Source: Anaerolineales bacterium (GTDB taxonomy: Bacteria; Chloroflexota; Anaerolineae; Anaerolineales; UBA11579). Taken from it: a stretch of DNA of 64,000 nucleotides. The stretch covers positions 310,001 to 374,000 of the forward strand of contig JAHBVC010000001.1 in the NCBI GenBank assembly GCA_019637755.1. The letters are read 5' to 3'. Both the position numbers and the translations under genes were made by a program. This document shows positions 37,210 to 44,800 of this stretch, in pieces; position 1 is the stretch's first letter; every line of letters starts with the position of its first letter. A model generated the notes under the pieces. The model had not been told where the DNA came from. It did no database searches and saw nothing but the letters and a program-made list of their open reading frames with translations.

Positions 37210-37520
37210 GCGACCGCTACGAAGTGGCGAGCATACCTGGCCGCCCAATCGGCACACTCAACGGCCTCATTATCGGGTGGACGCAGGAAACTAGCCCGCG
37301 CCTGTTTTTTATGGGTGAGATGGACCAGGTGCGGCTCATGTTCCCTGCAAGCGGCACTTGGTGCCAGCTACTCAAGGTCAATGGGGAGTCTGCTCTGGTG
37401 GCTGAATACAAGCCAGAGCTGGATGTGCACATTCGCCATGTGATCGATACGCTCATAGACCTCCGCGTCCAGCATCCGGAATTGATGCAGCTGACCCTTC
37501 TTGACCAGGGGGCTGAGTGA
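37206..37520 (+). CDS. Phage protein of unknown function (104 aa)
   Basis: Starts at GTG 37206 (GTGA overlap) with GAAGGAG upstream. A beta-rich first half is followed by an amphipathic helix (DVHIRHVIDTLIDLRVQHPEL). No recognised domain. It immediately precedes and overlaps the replication-initiator-like gene. Confidence 0.5.
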   Translation: MSDRYEVASIPGRPIGTLNGLIIGWTQETSPRLFFMGEMDQVRLMFPASGTWCQLLKVNGESALVAEYKPELDVHIRHVIDTLIDLRVQHPELMQLTLLDQGAE

Positions 37521-38206
37521 GCATTCGCATCCCTCCGCAATACGTCAACGTGCCCGCTGCAATCAAATACAGCCGTGACCCACGCGCCTCCGCACCGGTC
37601 AAACAGACCTATGACGAGTTGCGCGGCCTGGCCTGGGTCAACAACTATAAGCACACGCCTGCCCTCGACCTTGGTGAGCTGCTGTCTTTCCTCGATCTCG
37701 GGCGCAGTGCGTTCTATACCCACCTCAAAGCAATGACCGAGCTCGGCTGGCTGCGTTCAGAGAGCGTCGGGGGTGGCAAGCTGCGCATCCATTTCCTCCC
37801 CAGTCCAATAATCCGGACAAGTTTTGCCAGTCCAGAGTTTCGGACTGAGTCCGGAATTCCGGACAGTTTTCCCTTTTGGGAGGCTGCAGTTAATACAACA
37901 ACAGCAGAACAACAAAACCAACAAGGTTTAGAAGCTGTTGCTGTATTCAGTAATGCAGTAGAGAGCGCGAGATACGAAGTCTTGTCAGCCGTAACTGAGC
38001 CGGAACGCTCCCGCTTAGCGCGCGACCTCACCAAAACCCCCGACCAGATCAAGGCCGATATTGCCCGCTGGCAGAAGAAAGGCTCACCTGGCGTGGGCCT
38101 TCTGGTGACCATGCTTCGCAATGACCCCCCGGAAATAGACCCCAATTCTGAAGAGGCTCGCCAGAAGTACGTGAACGGCGAATTCGCCGACTTCATCGAG
38201 CACTAA
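37517..38206 (+). CDS. Phage replication-initiator-like winged-helix protein
   Basis: A 229-aa protein starting at GTG 37517. The N-terminal domain (about residues 25-95; DLGELLSFLDLGRSAFYTHLKAMTELGWLR) is a winged helix like those of phage O-type and DnaD-related replication proteins. A flexible, Gln/Thr-rich linker follows, then a C-terminal helical part (RARDLTKTPDQIKADIARWQ-like). The linker-coding DNA carries repeats and an A+T-rich tract, as in lambda O, so initiator function is inferred. Helicase genes follow downstream. Confidence 0.6.
   Translation: MSIRIPPQYVNVPAAIKYSRDPRASAPVKQTYDELRGLAWVNNYKHTPALDLGELLSFLDLGRSAFYTHLKAMTELGWLRSESVGGGKLRIHFLPSPIIRTSFASPEFRTESGIPDSFPFWEAAVNTTTAEQQNQQGLEAVAVFSNAVESARYEVLSAVTEPERSRLARDLTKTPDQIKADIARWQKKGSPGVGLLVTMLRNDPPEIDPNSEEARQKYVNGEFADFIEH
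37811..37960. other. Candidate phage replication origin inside the initiator gene
   Basis: Four TCCGGA/TCGGAC-type sites occur within 52 bp: 37812-37817, 37840-37845, 37850-37855 and 37858-37863. The last two form the perfect palindrome GTCCGGAATTCCGGAC (37849-37864). CCGGACA-GTTTT occurs twice in direct orientation. An A+T-rich, CAACAA-rich tract follows (about 37,880-37,960). Confidence 0.5.
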
Positions 38207-38214
38207 GAGGACAC

Positions 38215-38421
38215 ATGAAAGCAATCACCCAACTGGCTTTGAACGCCATCACCAGCCTGCGCAAGTTCTGGGCCAAGTCTGACCCTGTGCTCGCCCTGAC
38301 TGAGCTGCAGCGCATCCGTGACGCTGCCAACGAAGCCATCGACGAAGTCGACCACGGTCTGCAACAACGCAATGCCGCCAACGGCGTGTTCGCCCCTGAC
38401 TACATAGAGCGCTTGCGATGA
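38215..38421 (+). CDS. Small helical phage protein (68 aa)
   Basis: SD AGAGGA precedes ATG 38215. The sequence is largely helical (LTELQRIRDAANEAIDEVDHGLQQ) and soluble. Its stop overlaps the helicase-methyltransferase start by 4 bp. Function unknown. Confidence 0.6.
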   Translation: MKAITQLALNAITSLRKFWAKSDPVLALTELQRIRDAANEAIDEVDHGLQQRNAANGVFAPDYIERLR

Positions 38422-40904
38422 CCGATCAATACACCGACTTCCTGAAAGCCAAAGTGGCTGTGGTCGAGTGGACAGGCATTGATGTGCCTGCATCTCGCCT
38501 GCACCACAGCACTTTGCCTCACCAGGCAGACGCCATCCGTTGGATGCTGCGTATCGGCCGCGGGCTGCTGGCGGCCAGCTTTGGGCTTGGCAAGACCCAT
38601 GCCCAAGTAGAAGCCGCCCGCATCATCGTAGAAGAGCACGGCGGTAAGTTCTTGGTGGTGACCCCGCTGGGCGTGCGCCATCAATTCATCGACGAAGACG
38701 GACCCCGCCTGGGTGTGCCGTTCAAGTACGTGGCTACAGATGCCGAGGTTGAAGCGGCTGACACGCCCTTCCTGGTAACCAACTACGAGCGCATCCGTGA
38801 AGGCCACATCACGCCGGCGCAGTTCACCGGCATCTCGCTCGACGAAGGCAGTGTGCTGCGCTCCCTGGGCAGCGACACCTACGCCGTCTTTGAGCGTGCC
38901 TGCAAGGACATCCCGTTCCGCTATGTGGCCACGGCCACCCCAAGCCCGAACAACTACAACGAGATCATCAACTATGCTGACTTCCTCGGCCACATGGACC
39001 GTGGCCAGGCGCTGACGCGCTGGTTCAAGCGCAATCCCGACAAAGCCGGCGACCTCACGGTTCACCCGCACCTCGAAAAGGAATTCTGGACCTGGGTGGC
39101 CAGCTGGGCCTTGTTCATCAACAAGCCCAGTGACCTCGGCCACTCAGATGAGGGCTACGACCTGCCTGAAATGCGTGTGCATTGGCACCGCATTCCGGTA
39201 GACCACTCCCGCGCTTTCGGCCAGACCGACAGCTTCGGCCAGCACCGGCTGCTGCTGGATGCGGCCGGCGGCGTGCGAGAGGCCAGCGAAGAGAAGCGCG
39301 CCACGCTGAGCGCTCGCCTGGCCAAGGCGCAGGAAATCATGTCTCAAAACGGCCAGGATACGCATTGGCTGATCTGGCACCATCTGGAGGCTGAGCGCTC
39401 CGCCATTGAGGAGCACATCCCCGCGGCGGTCACGGTCTACGGTTCGCAGGATCTGGAAACCCGTGAGCAGCACATCCTCGACTTCTCGCACGGCCGTATT
39501 CCGGTGCTGGCCACGAAGCCAGAGATCGCCGGATCCGGATGCAACTTCCAGCGCCATTGCCACTCCAACATCTTCCTGGGCGTTGACTACCGCTTCCAAG
39601 ACTTCATTCAGGCCGTGCACCGCACGCATCGCTTTCAGCAAACCCAGCCCGTAGATATCCACATCATCTACGCCGAGAGCGAGGATGGAGTAGTGGACGT
39701 GCTCAAGCGCAAATGGCGCCAGCACGACGAGCTGACCGCCCGCATGAGCGCCATCATCCGCGAGCATGGCTTGAGCGAGGAAGCGCTGCGCTCCACCGCA
39801 TCCCGATCGCTGGGCGTTGCCCGGCAGCAGCACGATGGCCAGCTATTCACAGCCATCAACAACGACTGCGTGGAGGAGAGCCGTAACCTGCCGGATAGCT
39901 CCATCGGCTTGTGGCTGACCAGCATCCCCTTTGGCAATCACTACGAGTACGTCGCCAGCCTGAATGACTTCGGCCACAACGAGGATGACGCCACCTTCTT
40001 CAAGCAGATGGACTTCCTCATCCCAGAGATGTACCGATCGCTGCAGCCCGGCCGGATGGCCTGCATCCATGTCAAAGACCGCATCATGTACGGCTGGCAG
40101 GGCGAGGGCTTCCTGTTCGTCAACCCGTTCAGCGACAAGACCGTGGCCGCCTTCCAGAAGCACGGCTTTCTGTACCAGGGCCGCATCACCGTCGTCACCG
40201 ACGTGGTGCGCGAGAACAACAGCACCTACCGCCTTGGCTACACCGAGATGTGCAAGGACGGCACCAAGATGGGCGTCGGCCTGCCGGAGTATGTGCTGCT
40301 GTTCCGCAAGCCCCCTTCTGACAACTCAGACGCTTACGCCGACGTGCCGGTGGTCAAGAGCAAGGACGCCTACAGCATTGGCCGCTGGCAGCTGGATGCT
40401 CATTCTTTCTGGCGCTCGAACGGTGACCGGCTGCTGCAGCCGTGGGAAGCCGAGGCCTGGTACGACTACCAGGCGCACGTGGGCGAGATGGACAGGCTGG
40501 AGCGCAAGAATGCTCTGTCCAAGTCCTTCCTGATGAATGCCGTTGAATCGCCCAGCGATCGGGTGTGGACAGACGTCAACTTCATGCGCGGCCTCAACGC
40601 CGAGCAAAGCCGCAAGCGGCTTGAGAACCACGTTTGCCCGCTGCCCTTTGACATTGTTGAACGCCTGATTGAGCGCTACAGCAACGCCGGCGACTTGGTG
40701 GCGGATCCGTTTGCTGGCCTTTTCACTGTCCCTTACTGCGCCGTGAAGAATGGCCGGCGTGGCTTTGGCACCGAACTCAACCCTGATTACTACAAGTACG
40801 GCCTGCGTTACATGCAGGACATTGAGACGCAAAAGCTCGCGCCTACTCTTTTTGATCTGCTTGAAACCCAATCGCAACAACCGGAGGAACAAGATGGCAA
40901 CTGA
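38418..40904 (+). CDS. SNF2-like helicase fused to DNA methyltransferase
   Basis: An 828-aa phage fusion. The first about 450 residues are an SF2/SNF2-type ATPase: Walker A GLGKT (56-60), motif II-like ISLDEGS, motif III-like VATATPSPNN, and motif VI-like AVHRTHRFQQ. The C-terminal about 330 residues form a beta-class amino-methyltransferase: motif IV-like TSIPF with Ser502, helix LIPEMYRSLQPGRMACIHVKD, and AdoMet motif DPFAGLFTVPYCAVKNGRRG near residue 763. Relatives usually have SPPF at motif IV; here Ile replaces the first Pro. It likely methylates adenine-N6 or cytosine-N4 while moving on DNA. Confidence 0.85.
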   Translation: MTDQYTDFLKAKVAVVEWTGIDVPASRLHHSTLPHQADAIRWMLRIGRGLLAASFGLGKTHAQVEAARIIVEEHGGKFLVVTPLGVRHQFIDEDGPRLGVPFKYVATDAEVEAADTPFLVTNYERIREGHITPAQFTGISLDEGSVLRSLGSDTYAVFERACKDIPFRYVATATPSPNNYNEIINYADFLGHMDRGQALTRWFKRNPDKAGDLTVHPHLEKEFWTWVASWALFINKPSDLGHSDEGYDLPEMRVHWHRIPVDHSRAFGQTDSFGQHRLLLDAAGGVREASEEKRATLSARLAKAQEIMSQNGQDTHWLIWHHLEAERSAIEEHIPAAVTVYGSQDLETREQHILDFSHGRIPVLATKPEIAGSGCNFQRHCHSNIFLGVDYRFQDFIQAVHRTHRFQQTQPVDIHIIYAESEDGVVDVLKRKWRQHDELTARMSAIIREHGLSEEALRSTASRSLGVARQQHDGQLFTAINNDCVEESRNLPDSSIGLWLTSIPFGNHYEYVASLNDFGHNEDDATFFKQMDFLIPEMYRSLQPGRMACIHVKDRIMYGWQGEGFLFVNPFSDKTVAAFQKHGFLYQGRITVVTDVVRENNSTYRLGYTEMCKDGTKMGVGLPEYVLLFRKPPSDNSDAYADVPVVKSKDAYSIGRWQLDAHSFWRSNGDRLLQPWEAEAWYDYQAHVGEMDRLERKNALSKSFLMNAVESPSDRVWTDVNFMRGLNAEQSRKRLENHVCPLPFDIVERLIERYSNAGDLVADPFAGLFTVPYCAVKNGRRGFGTELNPDYYKYGLRYMQDIETQKLAPTLFDLLETQSQQPEEQDGN

Positions 40905-41472
40905 ATTTTCACCTGCCCCAAATGAAGCAGTCGGCTTGGTCGAACGCCTGGCCGAGAAACACGGTCTTGATGAATTGCGCATCGGCGTGCTCATGCGCGA
41001 TGAGGCCGCCGTGGTCAAAGGCCGTGAAGTCTGGGCCAAGGCCTACAAGCCGCCCGCCTGGGCACCCGCCTTTGGCCTCGACTACGACCTGCTGGTCGAG
41101 CTGGCCGCCAACAAGTGGAACGTTCTCGACCGCCACCAACGCGAAGCGCTGGTTGACTTCGCCCTCTGCCATGTGCAAGCAGACTACGACGAGAAGAAAG
41201 GCATCACCGTCTACAAGATGGTTGCGCCTGACATTCAGGCGTTCTCCAGCAACCTGCAGGAGTATGGCCTTTGGTATCCGACTGCCCATCTCGGAAGTTC
41301 AACCTTTGAGGACGCTCGCCAAGTGCAAATGCCCGGCGTTGCCCGCAAAGGCAAGGTTGAGTCCGTCAAGGAAGAATTCACAGCTGGCATGGGAAGGATC
41401 GGCCTTGATGATGTGAATTTTGAAACCACTGAAGGCGGCTTAGTCATCAGCGCCTCTAAGGGGGATGCGTAA
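40894..41472 (+). CDS. Phage putative-metallopeptidase-like protein with degenerate HExxH
   Basis: A 192-aa protein; SD GGAGGA precedes ATG 40894 and the start overlaps the previous gene by 11 bp. The region YDLLVELAANKWNVLDRHQREALVDFALCHVQADYD resembles the phage putative-metallopeptidase domain, in which HELxH is expected where this protein has FALCH. First His and Glu are missing, so protease activity is doubtful. The assignment to this family is tentative. Confidence 0.5.
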   Translation: MATEFSPAPNEAVGLVERLAEKHGLDELRIGVLMRDEAAVVKGREVWAKAYKPPAWAPAFGLDYDLLVELAANKWNVLDRHQREALVDFALCHVQADYDEKKGITVYKMVAPDIQAFSSNLQEYGLWYPTAHLGSSTFEDARQVQMPGVARKGKVESVKEEFTAGMGRIGLDDVNFETTEGGLVISASKGDA

Positions 41473-41661
41473 ATGGACTACGACCGCGAAGCCAGCAAGT
41501 TCATGAAGTCGCTCACCAACTTTCACGACAGCGACAACGCTAAACGTCGCTTGGCCAACCTGCTGCGCAAAGCCGCTGCCAGCAGTAAGCCGTTGCTCCC
41601 GCCATTCCCGCCCACAGATGAGCCGCTGCCTTCGGGCGATGATGAGCTGGTGCCAGCATGA
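41473..41661 (+). CDS. Small phage protein (62 aa)
   Basis: ATG 41473 directly abuts the previous stop. A charged helical N-terminus is followed by an acidic, Pro-rich tail (LLPPFPPTDEPLPSGDDE). No recognised family. Confidence 0.55.
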   Translation: MDYDREASKFMKSLTNFHDSDNAKRRLANLLRKAAASSKPLLPPFPPTDEPLPSGDDELVPA

Positions 41662-41792
41662 GCAGCCAGGCACCCGATCCTCAGGCGGCCTTTGCGTGTG
41701 GTGTGCTGGCGCTACTGGTAGCCATAACGCTTACTGTATTCCTGTGCATCTTATCTATCCCGTTTGCCCTGTTTCTTTTGGCGGGGGCCTAG
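41658..41792 (+). CDS. Small phage membrane protein (44 aa)
   Basis: ATG 41658 overlaps the previous stop (ATGA) and the frame ends at TAG 41792. It encodes one long hydrophobic segment (FACGVLALLVAITLTVFLC and on to FALFLLAGA). It could be a holin-like or envelope-active small protein, but its place in the early operon argues for a host-takeover role. Confidence 0.5.
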   Translation: MSSQAPDPQAAFACGVLALLVAITLTVFLCILSIPFALFLLAGA

Positions 41793-41795
41793 GGT

Positions 41796-42662
41796 ATGGC
41801 TGAGCGCACGGGCATCGAATGGTGCCATCACACCTTCAACCCCTGGATGGGCTGCACCAAGGTCTCGGCCGGCTGCAAGCACTGCTACGCTGAGCGCGAG
41901 AACCTACGCTACGGCAAGCACCGCTGGGGTCCCGGCGCGCAGCGCCAGGTGACCAGCGACACCTACTGGAAGCAGCCGCTGAAGTGGAACCTCAAAGCGG
42001 CCGCGGATGGTGTGCGCCGGCGCGTGTTCTGCGGCAGCTGGTGCGACGTATTCGAAGACCGCCCTGACCTGGTAGCGCCGCGGGCACGCCTGTTCGAGCT
42101 CATCGAGCAGACCCCGCACCTGGACTGGCTGCTGCTCACCAAGCGCCCGGAGAACGTTCTGCACATGGTGCCTATGCGATGGCGCTATTTCCACTTCCCC
42201 AGGAACGTCTGGTTTGGAACAAGCGTAGAAAACCAGCAGACAGCAGATACGCGCATTCCTCAACTAAAGAAACTATTTCTTGCCGAGCGCCGATTCCTGA
42301 GTTGCGAGCCTCTGCTGAACTCAGTTGATCTCGCCCGCCACCTTACTGGGGGTCTGGGCAACGGAAGGATCGACTGGGTCATCGCCGGCGGCGAGAGCGG
42401 GCCGAACGCCAGGCCCATGCACCCTGACCACGCCTACAGCCTGCTCGACCAGTGCCAGGCCTCCGGCGTGCCGTTCTTCTTCAAGCAATGGGGCGAGTGG
42501 GTGCCGCTGCGCGAGTTGCCCGAAAGCACCCAAGTCACCGCCTCGGCGGTCGTCGCTGATGAGACCGATGTATTCGCGCCGGGCTACGAGTTGCTGCGTG
42601 CCGGCAAGCGTGCGGCCGGCCGCCTGCTGCGCCAACGCACCTGGGATGAGGTGCCCGCATGA
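41796..42662 (+). CDS. DUF5131 (phage Gp37/Gp68) family protein
   Basis: A 288-aa protein. The family hallmark TGIEWCHHTFNPWMGCTKVSAGCKHCYAE is near the N-terminus, with three clustered Cys (W-x-GC...GCKHCYAE) reminiscent of radical-SAM cores. WLLLTKRPEN, WFGTSVENQQTAD, WVIAGGESGPNARPMHP and PFFFKQWGEW are further hallmarks. The family is common in phages and mobile elements, sometimes with three-Cys-motif partner proteins; no reaction is established. Start ATG 41796. Confidence 0.88.
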   Translation: MAERTGIEWCHHTFNPWMGCTKVSAGCKHCYAERENLRYGKHRWGPGAQRQVTSDTYWKQPLKWNLKAAADGVRRRVFCGSWCDVFEDRPDLVAPRARLFELIEQTPHLDWLLLTKRPENVLHMVPMRWRYFHFPRNVWFGTSVENQQTADTRIPQLKKLFLAERRFLSCEPLLNSVDLARHLTGGLGNGRIDWVIAGGESGPNARPMHPDHAYSLLDQCQASGVPFFFKQWGEWVPLRELPESTQVTASAVVADETDVFAPGYELLRAGKRAAGRLLRQRTWDEVPA

Positions 42663-43090
42663 ACAAACACATCACCGCCCGCGCCCTGCTAGATTTTGCC
42701 GGCCGCGAGTATCGCTCCCGCGCCGAGCGTCGCTGGGCTTCTGAGGGTCAGATCCTGATCGCAGAGCTGTTCCATACGCCGGTTGAGGTCACGCTCTATG
42801 AGCCAATGAGCTTCAGCGTGCCGGGCGGCCGTTACACGCCCGACTTCCTGCACATCCTCTCCACCGGTGAGCAGGTCTTTGTCGAGATCAAGGGCAGCCG
42901 CCGACAGACAAACTACCGCGATGCACGCTCCAAGCTGCGTGCCGCCGCTGAGGTGTATCCCTACTTTCACTGGGTGGAAGCGCTGGCCCCTAGCCGCAAT
43001 ACGGGCTGGAAACTCGAGCAAATCGGTCAGCCAAGCCAAACTGACAACCCACTAAGAAACGCTAAGAAGGCCACGAAATCAGATGAATAA
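42659..43090 (+). CDS. DUF1064-like phage nuclease, PD-(D/E)XK type
   Basis: A 143-aa protein with RSRAERRWASE, a central FSVPGGRYTPDFLHILSTGEQVFVEIKGSRRQ and a following helical part. The PDF...VEIKG arrangement provides the Asp, Glu and Lys of a PD-(D/E)XK nuclease core. It may process recombination or replication intermediates. ATGA overlap with the DUF5131 stop. Confidence 0.7.
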   Translation: MNKHITARALLDFAGREYRSRAERRWASEGQILIAELFHTPVEVTLYEPMSFSVPGGRYTPDFLHILSTGEQVFVEIKGSRRQTNYRDARSKLRAAAEVYPYFHWVEALAPSRNTGWKLEQIGQPSQTDNPLRNAKKATKSDE

Positions 43091-43508
43091 TCCATCCCCC
43101 ACTACTGACACCACTTGGCTTGAAAAAGCCACCTCAGAGGACAACTGGCGCGAACAGCTGGACCTGCTCGTAGGCCAGCACAAGCATCCAGAAGACGTTG
43201 GCAACCTGGCCGCCTGCAAACGGCTTGCGCCAAAGCTACGCGCTGTCGCTGGCGGCCGGGTGAGCTGGACGCCTAACTACATCCTGGGCGTGTTGCATCG
43301 CAACAAAGGCATGAGCGCTCCATCCCCCATCTTCACCAACGCTTTGGCCGCTTTGCTGCGCAGGAAGCGCGACCGCAGCAAGGACAAGCTGCGGGTCTGT
43401 GTGCCGGTGGCCACGGCCGCCGAGCGCGACTACATCAACCGCACACTCAACGCAGAAGAGAAACGCAATGCTCTATTGGTGGCGGCCTATTTTGAGGAGG
43501 AAGCATGA
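43083..43508 (+). CDS. Phage protein of unknown function (141 aa)
   Basis: Begins inside the nuclease gene (8-bp overlap). KLRAVAGGRVSWTPNYILGVLHRNKGMSAPSPIFTNALAALLRRK suggests an HTH-like helical region. A basic middle stretch supports nucleic-acid binding. No recognised family. Confidence 0.55.
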   Translation: MNNPSPTTDTTWLEKATSEDNWREQLDLLVGQHKHPEDVGNLAACKRLAPKLRAVAGGRVSWTPNYILGVLHRNKGMSAPSPIFTNALAALLRRKRDRSKDKLRVCVPVATAAERDYINRTLNAEEKRNALLVAAYFEEEA

Positions 43509-43606
43509 GCGAAAGTATGGGCTGGATATTTGCGGCTCTTTGCTGCGTGGTGCCTGTGATGGGTGTGATGCTCATCGGCGCCGGGCTGATCGAGAGGAAG
43601 CGATGA
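43505..43606 (+). CDS. Small phage membrane protein (33 aa)
   Basis: ATG 43505 (ATGA overlap) with GAGGAGG upstream. One transmembrane helix (WIFAALCCVVPVMGVMLIGA) and a basic end ERKR. The stop overlaps the next start, so both coding neighbours are coupled to it. Confidence 0.5.
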   Translation: MSESMGWIFAALCCVVPVMGVMLIGAGLIERKR

Positions 43607-44082
43607 GCACACAAGACCTAAGTCTATTGACGGCTGATGAGCGCGAGATAGCCAATCGCTTTTCAAACAGAAACAACCTGGGCGATGGCGTGCCCAACTT
43701 TCTGCTTCGCGCTCTCATCGCGGCCCGCTCCGAGATTCGCGCAATCCGCGAACAAGCCATCGGCGTGTGCGTTGCCGAAAAAGCCGCGGACAGCGCCTGG
43801 ATGAACGTGCTGTCGCGTTCGTCTGAGGCTCTTGGGTTGCCGATGCCTGATGGTGTTAGCGGCGAGGCTCACGCAATCGCCCGCGCCGAGAACAAGCGCA
43901 AGGATGAAGTGATTGCCAATCTCATTGCTGCTGCTGAGGATGGACGAAACCTGTTGCGCCAGATGGCCGAAGTTAGCAGTCTGGCTGGGCGTAAAGGTGC
44001 GCATGAGCGCGCTGATGCAATTGACGCTGTACTCAAAGAAGCCGCCACCGTCACGCTGCAATCCGAGAAAGGCGGTGAGTGA
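43603..44082 (+). CDS. Helical phage protein of unknown function (159 aa)
   Basis: ATG 43603 overlaps the previous stop; SD GAGAGGAAG. Mostly helical with a coiled-coil-like C-terminal half (RAENKRKDEVIANLIAAAEDGRNLL). No recognised domain. Confidence 0.55.
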   Translation: MSTQDLSLLTADEREIANRFSNRNNLGDGVPNFLLRALIAARSEIRAIREQAIGVCVAEKAADSAWMNVLSRSSEALGLPMPDGVSGEAHAIARAENKRKDEVIANLIAAAEDGRNLLRQMAEVSSLAGRKGAHERADAIDAVLKEAATVTLQSEKGGE

Positions 44083-44282
44083 TGGAGTGCTCGTGTGTTT
44101 TGTGCGAGGAGTGTGGCGGTTCGGGTGATGTGTACGTAGCTTTTGGCGGTCAATACTTGGGCCGACACAGAAGTGATGACCTCGATGAGCTAGAAACTTG
44201 CCCACTTTGCGGCGGTGATGGCCTCGAGTATGAATGCCAGGATTGCCAGATGGGCGATGTTGCAAGTGAGGAGCAACCATGA
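44082..44282 (+). CDS. Small DnaJ-type zinc-finger protein
   Basis: A 66-aa protein containing CVLCEECGGSGD and CPLCGGDGLEYECQDC, two CxxCxGxG-like knuckles as in the DnaJ Cys-rich domain but without a J domain. It should bind zinc and perhaps act as an adaptor. Adjacent starts GTG 44079 and ATG 44082 are possible. Confidence 0.65.
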   Translation: MECSCVLCEECGGSGDVYVAFGGQYLGRHRSDDLDELETCPLCGGDGLEYECQDCQMGDVASEEQP

Positions 44283-44800
44283 CTGACCTGGACGAACGCG
44301 CCGAGATTATGGGGCTGGCCACTCAAAAGCAAAGAGAATTGCTGGCCGCTCATCCCGATTTTCGGGACGCGATGGACAACGAAACTTTGCGGAAATGGAT
44401 TATGGGCACAATGACTGACCTAGAGAAGCTGGCTCGCGAGCACGCCTCAAAAATGGCTGCCGAGCTAGAGGATGGCATTCGTTTGGGCGTGCGAGAGGGT
44501 GGTGGCGGCGATGTTGCCGTGAATGAGCGCATGGTGGCCTATCTTGAACGCCAACTTTCGCGTGCCTACGCCGCTGGCCGCATCGAGGGGCTGAAAGAGG
44601 CAGAGGTGCTTACTTCTGCTCATTATTGCGACCCTGGAACCAATGGCGTGGTGAGCGGGCCTGTTCCCGCTCAAGCCATCCGCGCCCGCATCCAAGAGTT
44701 GGAGGGTGTTCGGGATACGTGTGAGCTGGTTTCCTTTGTGATTGAGGGCGAAGTCGGTAAAGTCAAAGAATTGGAGCCAAGCGATGACGCAAGTCACTAA
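44279..44800 (+). CDS. Phage protein of unknown function (173 aa)
   Basis: Begins with ATGA overlap. Helical, with two amphipathic regions (DLEKLAREHASKMAAELEDGI and MVAYLERQLSRAYAAGRIEGL). It overlaps the helicase start by 17 bp, which suggests coupled expression. No recognised family. Confidence 0.55.
   Translation: MTDLDERAEIMGLATQKQRELLAAHPDFRDAMDNETLRKWIMGTMTDLEKLAREHASKMAAELEDGIRLGVREGGGGDVAVNERMVAYLERQLSRAYAAGRIEGLKEAEVLTSAHYCDPGTNGVVSGPVPAQAIRARIQELEGVRDTCELVSFVIEGEVGKVKELEPSDDASH

Noticed and set aside
39144-39833. Minus-strand open frame opposite the helicase-methyltransferase
   Set aside because: Antisense shadow of a gene with clear motifs; no SD or recognised domain.
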